Below, piece after piece: positions 31,973 through 36,057 of a stretch of DNA of 36,057 nt (positions are counted from its first letter, which is position 1; each line of letters begins with the position of its first letter). A program made the translations under genes and the position numbers. This DNA comes from Alphaproteobacteria bacterium (GTDB taxonomy: Bacteria; Pseudomonadota; Alphaproteobacteria; Bin95). The notes under the pieces were generated by a model. The model was not told where the DNA came from and made no database searches. It saw nothing but the letters and a program-made list of their open reading frames with translations. The DNA lies in NCBI GenBank assembly GCA_022826185.1, contig JAJDVH010000167.1, positions 1-36,057 of the forward strand, in the 5' to 3' direction.

Positions 31973-32533
31973 TCAGTCGCCGAAGAACGGCGTTTCGTTC
32001 TCGCCCCGGAGGCGGATGTCGAAGCGGTAGCCGCCCTCCTGAGCCTCCGCGACCAGCAGCGCGCGGCGCCCGGAAGGCACGGCCGCCAGCACGGGGTCTT
32101 CGGCGTTCAGCTCCTCGTCGGGGAAGTAGGCGCGGGTCCGTATGCGCCGCAGCAGGCCGGCCGCGAACACGGCGACCGAGATATGCGGCGCCTGCCAGCG
32201 ATTGCCTTCGAAGGGGACGGGGCCCGGCATCACCGTCGTGAAGGAGAACGAGCCCTCGGGATCCGTCAGCACCCGGCCGAAGCCGCTGAAATGAGGGTCG
32301 CGCGGGCGCGCGTCGTCCCTGTCGAGCGGGTGGGCGTAGCCGCCTGCCGCATTGGCCTGCCAGATCTCGACGAGCGCATCGCGGACGGGCGCGGCGTTCA
32401 CATCGGTGACGCAGCCCCGCAGGAGAATGCTGCGCCCCTCGGCCTTGCCGCCGCCGGTGAGGTCGGCGATCGACGGCAGGGCATAGTTGAAGAACGGCCC
32501 GAGCGTTTGCGACGCAGTCGGCGCCGCGCTCAT
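31973..32533 (-). CDS. pcaG: Protocatechuate 3,4-dioxygenase alpha subunit
   Basis: A 186-residue intradiol dioxygenase alpha chain, ATG at 32531-32533 overlapping the pcaH stop by 4 bases. It shows TASQTLGPFFNYAL, VRDALVEIWQANAAGGYAHP, GRVLTDPEGSFSFTTVMPG and NRWQAPHISVAVFAAGLLRR. The alpha chain lacks the iron ligands and completes the active-site pocket. The alpha-beta enzyme opens protocatechuate to 3-carboxy-cis,cis-muconate, the first step of the beta-ketoadipate pathway. Other pca genes are not in the window. Confidence 0.93.
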   Translation of the reverse strand: MSAAPTASQTLGPFFNYALPSIADLTGGGKAEGRSILLRGCVTDVNAAPVRDALVEIWQANAAGGYAHPLDRDDARPRDPHFSGFGRVLTDPEGSFSFTTVMPGPVPFEGNRWQAPHISVAVFAAGLLRRIRTRAYFPDEELNAEDPVLAAVPSGRRALLVAEAQEGGYRFDIRLRGENETPFFGD

Positions 32534-33234
32534 GCCTGAAGCCCTTCGTCTTCCATCGGCGTCTGGTCCCGCCCCCGCAGCACGATGTCGAAGCCGTAGC
32601 CGAGCGCATGTTCGTGCAGGCCGAGAGATGTGTCGGCGACCGCGACGAGCCGGCTGCGCGCGTCGGCGTCGGGCACCGACATGAAGATCGAGTCGATTTC
32701 GTTGAGCGGGTCCCCGGGGAAGTACATCTGGGTAATCATCCGGCTCATGAAGGCGTAACCGTAGATCGAGAGATGAATATGCGGCGGCCGCCACCAGTTG
32801 CCGGAATTCGGGACCGGATAGGCGCCGGGCTTGATGGTGACGAAACGGTAGCGGCCTTCGGAGTCCGTCACCGCGCGCCCTGCGCCGACAAAATTGGGGT
32901 CCAGGGGCGCGTCGCGGCCGTCCACCGGGTGGCGGTATTTGCCTGAGGCATTGGCCTGCCAGGCTTCCACGAGGACGCCGGGAAGCGGACGCGCATCTTC
33001 GTCGCGGACCTGGCCGGCGAGGATCATCAACTGGCCGAGCGCCTTGCCGCCCGCGGTCAGGTCCGCTTCGTCCGCCGGGACGCCCTCGCGTGAGAACAGC
33101 GGCCCGGTGATCTCGGAAAGCGTCACCGGGGCCTCGATGAAGGACTGCGACGGGGCAAGCTGGCTCGTGCGGAAATAGCGCTCGGAGTTGACTGCCGGCT
33201 GGGTGGCGTCCGGGTAGGGGGCGTATTCGACCAT
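32530..33234 (-). CDS. pcaH: Protocatechuate 3,4-dioxygenase beta subunit
   Basis: A 234-residue chain carrying the catalytic non-haem Fe(III). The four ligands are readable at a constant offset of 8 from the P. putida beta chain: Y100 (ASGKYRHPVD), Y139 (KPGAYPVPNSGN), H152 and H154 (PPHIHLSIYG). Other family marks are QLMILAGQVRDEDARPLPG and VEAWQANASG. GGGAG lies 8-9 bases before the ATG. It is 32 bases downstream of the GMC oxidoreductase gene on the same strand, so the three genes probably form one operon. Confidence 0.95.
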   Translation of the reverse strand: MVEYAPYPDATQPAVNSERYFRTSQLAPSQSFIEAPVTLSEITGPLFSREGVPADEADLTAGGKALGQLMILAGQVRDEDARPLPGVLVEAWQANASGKYRHPVDGRDAPLDPNFVGAGRAVTDSEGRYRFVTIKPGAYPVPNSGNWWRPPHIHLSIYGYAFMSRMITQMYFPGDPLNEIDSIFMSVPDADARSRLVAVADTSLGLHEHALGYGFDIVLRGRDQTPMEDEGLQA

Positions 33235-33266
33235 GAGCTTTCTCCCGTTGGCGGCAGGCGCCGGTC

Positions 33267-34859
33267 CTATGCCGCGGCCTTTATCATGTCCGCGGCCTTC
33301 TCGGCGATCATCAGCACGGCCGCATTGGTGTTGGCGGAGACCATGCGCGGCATGACCGAAGCATCCACCACCCGGAGCCCTTCCAGCCCGCGCAGGCGCA
33401 GCGAGGAATCGACCACGGCCATCGGGTCGTCGCCCATCTTGCAGGTGCCGATCGGGTGATAGACCGTGGCGCCGTTGGAGCGGCAGTAATGGAGCAGCTC
33501 GTCATCGCTCGTGCGCTCGGGGCCCGGAATGGTCTCGCACTCGATGTAAGGCGCGATGGCCGGCTGCTCGAATATCTTTCGCGCCAGCTTCAGCGCGCCC
33601 GTCATGGTGTCGCAATCGGTCTGCGTGGCGAGGTAATTCGGGCGGATGACGGGGTGGCGGTCCGGATCGTTCGCGCCGATATGGATCGAGCCGATGCTCT
33701 CCGGCCGGTGCTGCCAGAAGCCGAGCGTCATGCCGGGATAATCGTCGAGCACGCTGATGACGCCGTCCTTGTAGCTCGCCGGGGCAAAGCTGTACTGCAC
33801 GTCCGGCGTCGCCACGCCCGGCATGATCTTCACCGAGGCGCTGACATTGCCCGGCGCGGCGGTCAGCAGGCCTGTGCGGGTCGTCGCGTAGCGCACGGTC
33901 TCCCAGAGCAGCGGCAGGCCCTTGGAACGCTCGTTGAAGGTGCGGATGCCCCGCGCCTTCATGCAGATGCGGGCGACATAGTGGTCCTGGAGGTTCTCGC
34001 CGACGCCGGGCAGGTGGTGGACCGGTTCGATCCCGAGCGGCTTGAGGCGCTCTCCGTCGCCGATGCCCGACAGTTCCAGCAATTGCGGCGAGGCGATGGA
34101 CCCCGATGAAAGGACGATCTCACGGTTCGCGCGGACCTCGCGGACGGTATTGCCCTGGCGGAACACCACCCCGGCCACGCGCCCCTCCTCGACGACGAGG
34201 CGCTGGGCGAGCGCATGGGTCTCCACCCGAAGGTTGGTTCGGCCGTCCGTCTGGCGCAGATAGGTCCGTGCGGTGCTCTCCCGGCGGCCATTGCGGATGG
34301 CGTGCTGGAAGTAGCCCACGCCTTCCTGCTCGCCGTCATTGTAGTCGTCGTTGCGCGGGATGCCCGCCTCGACGCAGGCCTCGATGAAGAGCCGCGTCAG
34401 CGGATGCTGCTCGATGGGGTCGATGACGTTGATCGGGCCGCCCTGGCCGCGAAGCTCCGGGTCGCCGCCCGCCCGGTTCTCGAACTTCCTGAAATAGGGC
34501 AGCACTTCCTCGTAGGACCAGCCGCGATTGCCGAGCTGCGCCCAGCCGTCATAGTCCTCCGGCTGGCCGCGCACGATGAGATGGCCGTTGATGGCGGACG
34601 AGCCGCCGAGCACCTTGCCGCGCGGCCAGTGGATCGCCCGGTTGCCGCTGTTTTCTTCCTTCTCCGTGGCGTAGCACCAGTTGACCGACTCATCGTAGAG
34701 CGTCTTGAAGAAGCCGGCGGGTATGTGGATGAACGGATTGAGGTCGCGCCCGCCCGCTTCGAGCAGCAGCACGCTGGTCTCCGGGTTCTCGCTGAGGCGA
34801 TTGGCCATGACGCAGCCGGCGGACCCGGCGCCGATAACGATATAGTCGAAGCGGTCCAT
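33267..34859 (-). CDS. GMC family FAD oxidoreductase (choline dehydrogenase-like)
   Basis: A 530-residue flavoenzyme, MDRFDYIVIGAGSAGCVMAN with the FAD-binding G10-x-G12-x-x-G15. Both GMC signatures are visible: GKVLGGSSAINGHLIVRGQP (81-100) and GSIASPQLLELSGIG (253-267). Catalytic H468 lies in TVYHPIGTCKMG and an Asn/His-position residue in VSANTNAAVLM (507-517). GGGGGAGGAAAGG precedes the ATG by about 7 bases. Members oxidise alcohols: choline, long-chain, aromatic or polyethylene glycol. Position upstream of pcaHG suggests oxidation of an aromatic alcohol or side chain on the way to protocatechuate, which is an inference. BetA is the usual annotation for this length. Confidence 0.92.
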   Translation of the reverse strand: MDRFDYIVIGAGSAGCVMANRLSENPETSVLLLEAGGRDLNPFIHIPAGFFKTLYDESVNWCYATEKEENSGNRAIHWPRGKVLGGSSAINGHLIVRGQPEDYDGWAQLGNRGWSYEEVLPYFRKFENRAGGDPELRGQGGPINVIDPIEQHPLTRLFIEACVEAGIPRNDDYNDGEQEGVGYFQHAIRNGRRESTARTYLRQTDGRTNLRVETHALAQRLVVEEGRVAGVVFRQGNTVREVRANREIVLSSGSIASPQLLELSGIGDGERLKPLGIEPVHHLPGVGENLQDHYVARICMKARGIRTFNERSKGLPLLWETVRYATTRTGLLTAAPGNVSASVKIMPGVATPDVQYSFAPASYKDGVISVLDDYPGMTLGFWQHRPESIGSIHIGANDPDRHPVIRPNYLATQTDCDTMTGALKLARKIFEQPAIAPYIECETIPGPERTSDDELLHYCRSNGATVYHPIGTCKMGDDPMAVVDSSLRLRGLEGLRVVDASVMPRMVSANTNAAVLMIAEKAADMIKAAA

Positions 34860-34998
34860 CCCGCCTTTCCTCCCCCCGTTATTCCAATCTGCGGCAGCTT
34901 ACGACGGAGCGCAGCGAATTCAACATTCGCACGCCGCTTGACCTGCGAGCGCCGGGACGTCCATATTCCGGAAACGTAACCGGAATGGGTGAATCGTC

Positions 34999-35319
34999 GT
35001 GAAGCCTGCAGCGCCGAAGACCGAAGAAGCGTCACGAGTTTCCCGTCACCGCAAGCGCATGGCGGTCGGCGGCGCGCAGCGTGTCGAAGTCACGGTTCCT
35101 TCCCGGGATGCGCCCCTCGTCAAGGCGGTCGCAGGCGTCCTTCGTTCCGGTGGAGAGGAAGCCCGGCTTGTCCGCCGGGCACTGCAACCCATGCTGCGCA
35201 TCCCGAGAGCGCGGACAGGCGCTGAGTTGGTCGCCTTTCTTCGTGCTTCGCCCCTGGCCGAGACTGAACTGCCGATCGAACGCGACAGGTCTTCCGGCCG
35301 CTCCGCCGAACTCGACTAA
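34999..35319 (+). CDS. Putative antitoxin paired with a PIN-domain toxin
   Basis: A 106-residue protein encoded directly before the PIN toxin; its TAA (35317-35319) and the toxin ATG overlap as TAATG. The GTG at 34999-35001 is taken as the start because the basic segment SRHRKRMAVGGAQRVEVTVP (35-54... counted from about residue 14) reads as the conserved part, but an ATG at 35059 is also possible. RVEVTVPSRDAPLVKAVAGV and GEEARLVRRALQPML suggest a short DNA-binding strand followed by helices. No exact antitoxin family is recognised with confidence. The role is inferred from position. Confidence 0.65.
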   Translation: MKPAAPKTEEASRVSRHRKRMAVGGAQRVEVTVPSRDAPLVKAVAGVLRSGGEEARLVRRALQPMLRIPRARTGAELVAFLRASPLAETELPIERDRSSGRSAELD

Positions 35320-35753
35320 TGGCCTTTCTTCTCGACACCAATGTGGTCAGCGAGACGATCAGGCCAAAACCGCAGCAACTTGTGCTCGGCTGGTTGGCAG
35401 CCCAGAACCCGTCGGACCTCTTCCTTGCCGCCCAGACCATCGGAGAGCTCGTTCGAGGCGCCCGGAAGGTAAGGGAACGGGAGCGCCGCGAGCGCTTCGA
35501 GAGATGGATCGAGCAGGATCTTGCCCGGCAGTTCGACGGGCGCGTCCTGCCTTTCGACGGCCGCTCGGCCGCCATCTGGGGCCGCCTTATGGGCGACGGC
35601 GATCGCGAAGGCCGCCGCCCCGCAGCGGCTGACGCCCAGATCGCGGCGGTAGCCATTCGCCATGAACTGACCCTCGTAACGCGCAATGTCAGGGACTTCG
35701 CCCGGCTGGATGTCCGGTTGCTCAATCCGTGGCGCGTAAGCGAGGAACGATAG
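35319..35753 (+). CDS. VapC/FitB-like PIN-domain ribonuclease toxin
   Basis: A 144-residue PIN-domain protein, MAFLLDTNVVSETIRPKPQQ onward. The acidic metal-binding set is complete: D6 (LLDTNVVSE), E43 (QTIGELVRGARK) and D105 (AADAQIAAVA), with D126 in VTRNVRDFARL. FitB/VapC toxins cleave tRNA or other RNA and are held inactive by the cognate antitoxin, encoded immediately upstream with overlapping stop and start codons. Full-length with all catalytic residues, so it should be active. It lies 31 bases from miniature element copy 3. Confidence 0.92.
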   Translation: MAFLLDTNVVSETIRPKPQQLVLGWLAAQNPSDLFLAAQTIGELVRGARKVRERERRERFERWIEQDLARQFDGRVLPFDGRSAAIWGRLMGDGDREGRRPAAADAQIAAVAIRHELTLVTRNVRDFARLDVRLLNPWRVSEER

Positions 35754-35784
35754 GGAAGGCGGACGTGTCCGCCGCCCCGGCGCC

Positions 35785-35933
35785 TTATACCCGCGGTCGT
35801 TGACCGGAACCCATGACAGACTCGACGCCTGCCGCCCGATCGCCCCCTTCCGTCATGCCCGGACTTGTTCCGGGCATCCATGTGGCCGCTTGGCCGGACG
35901 GACACGGTTGAGGGAGATGCCCGGAACAAGTCC
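35785..35933. mobile_element. Miniature palindromic element, copy 3 (inverted, truncated by IS)
   Basis: TTATACCCGCGG (35785-35796) corresponds to the right end of copy 1, read on the other strand. From there the sequence follows the complement of copy 1 with few differences: GGTCGTTGACCGGAACCCAT, the palindrome GCCCGGACTTGTTCCGGGC, CGCTTGGCCGGACGG, then GATGCCCGGAACAAGTCC. It stops inside the second palindromic arm at about 35933, where unrelated sequence begins. The missing part may continue beyond the insertion sequence. Confidence 0.75.
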
Positions 35934-35969
35934 ACGGCTGTCCGGTTTATTTTTGTGGACGGGTTGCAT

Positions 35970-36033
35970 GGCATTGATTCTACTGGCGTCCAAGCGTTTG
36001 CGAACGTTTTGGACACGAAGGAGGCTCAATGCC
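35970..36033 (+). promoter_or_regulatory. Leader hairpin before the transposase start
   Basis: GGCATTGA (35970-35977) pairs with TCAATGCC (36026-36033). Inside it GTCCAA...CGTT (35988-35998) pairs with AACG...TTGGAC (36003-36014). The ribosome site AAGGAGG lies between the two stems, and the outer stem ends at the base before the ATG. Such a structure can limit transposase translation from read-through transcripts. That function is inferred. Confidence 0.45.
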
Positions 36034-36057
36034 ATGCGCCACCACAATAGCGTTTTG
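36034..36057 (+). CDS. Transposase start, IS4 family (DUF4372 N-terminus), partial
   Basis: Only eight codons are in the window, MRHHNSVL. This is the characteristic opening of DUF4372-containing IS4-family transposases (M-R-H-x-N-S-V). AAGGAGG lies about 10 bases upstream. An overlapping ATG at 36029-36031 in another frame gives no known start. The call depends on a short match plus the insertion context. Confidence 0.65.

Larger units (their letters stand above)
35934..36057 (+). mobile_element. Insertion sequence, left end (IS4 family, DUF4372 group), runs off window
   Basis: The left boundary is placed where miniature element copy 3 breaks off (about 35933/35934). The first bases are ACGGCTGTCCGGTTTATTTT. 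The region ends in the start of a transposase gene (36034). The right end, terminal repeat partner and target duplication lie outside the window, so the exact boundary is an estimate. Confidence 0.7.

Overview
The window is a chromosomal segment of a GC-rich alphaproteobacterium, probably a free-living member of the Rhodospirillales/Kiloniellales type. This rests on the high G+C, a block with the alphaproteobacterial order SUV3-type helicase - S4 protein - FdxA - CarD - RpoH, and many CoA-transferase, enoyl-CoA hydratase and solute-uptake genes. There are no rRNA genes, CRISPR arrays or phage genes. One tRNA (Lys, CTT) is present.

Layout. Positions 1-5870 (minus strand) hold a family-5 peptide/solute ABC importer (binding protein, two permeases, two ATPases) followed by the start of a nitroreductase. 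Upstream lies about 1 kb without a recognisable gene (5871-6872). It carries a good promoter, a possible 35-codon leader peptide, seven helically phased TGTCATG repeats and a palindromic miniature element. Positions 6873-10570 (minus) are a tight five-gene run: gamma-carbonic-anhydrase-like protein, family III CoA-transferase, a family-3 solute-binding protein without a signal peptide, an exported MTA/SAH-nucleosidase-like protein and a small zinc-finger-like protein. Positions 10741-15498 hold a coiled-coil membrane microprotein, creatinase, a divergent diaminopropionate ammonia-lyase, and the two subunits of a hydro-lyase of the aconitase X family.

Positions 15557-22039 carry a solitary HigA-type regulator, an acyl-CoA synthetase, a serine hydrolase, tRNA-Lys, a second CoA-transferase and a crotonase - glyoxalase - MaoC run. 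Positions 22076-25843 look like a compact cell-envelope glycosylation cassette: UDP-glucuronate decarboxylase, a polyprenyl-phosphate glycosyltransferase, a GtrA flippase and an ArnT/GT39-type transferase. Positions 25949-30934 are the conserved rpoH-carD-fdxA-S4-helicase block. Positions 31116-34859 hold an LLM oxidoreductase and protocatechuate 3,4-dioxygenase genes with a GMC oxidoreductase. The right end has a toxin-antitoxin pair with a PIN toxin and a miniature element interrupted by an IS4-family insertion sequence that runs off the window.

The most unusual signals are: (i) a family of roughly 200-bp miniature elements that share ends but carry different palindromic cores; (ii) the phased repeat array and structured leader before the peptide importer; (iii) the pentose/undecaprenyl glycosylation cassette; (iv) creatinase next to diaminopropionate ammonia-lyase, which suggests a guanidino-amino-acid route. 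Functional statements come from motif reading by eye; no database search was run.
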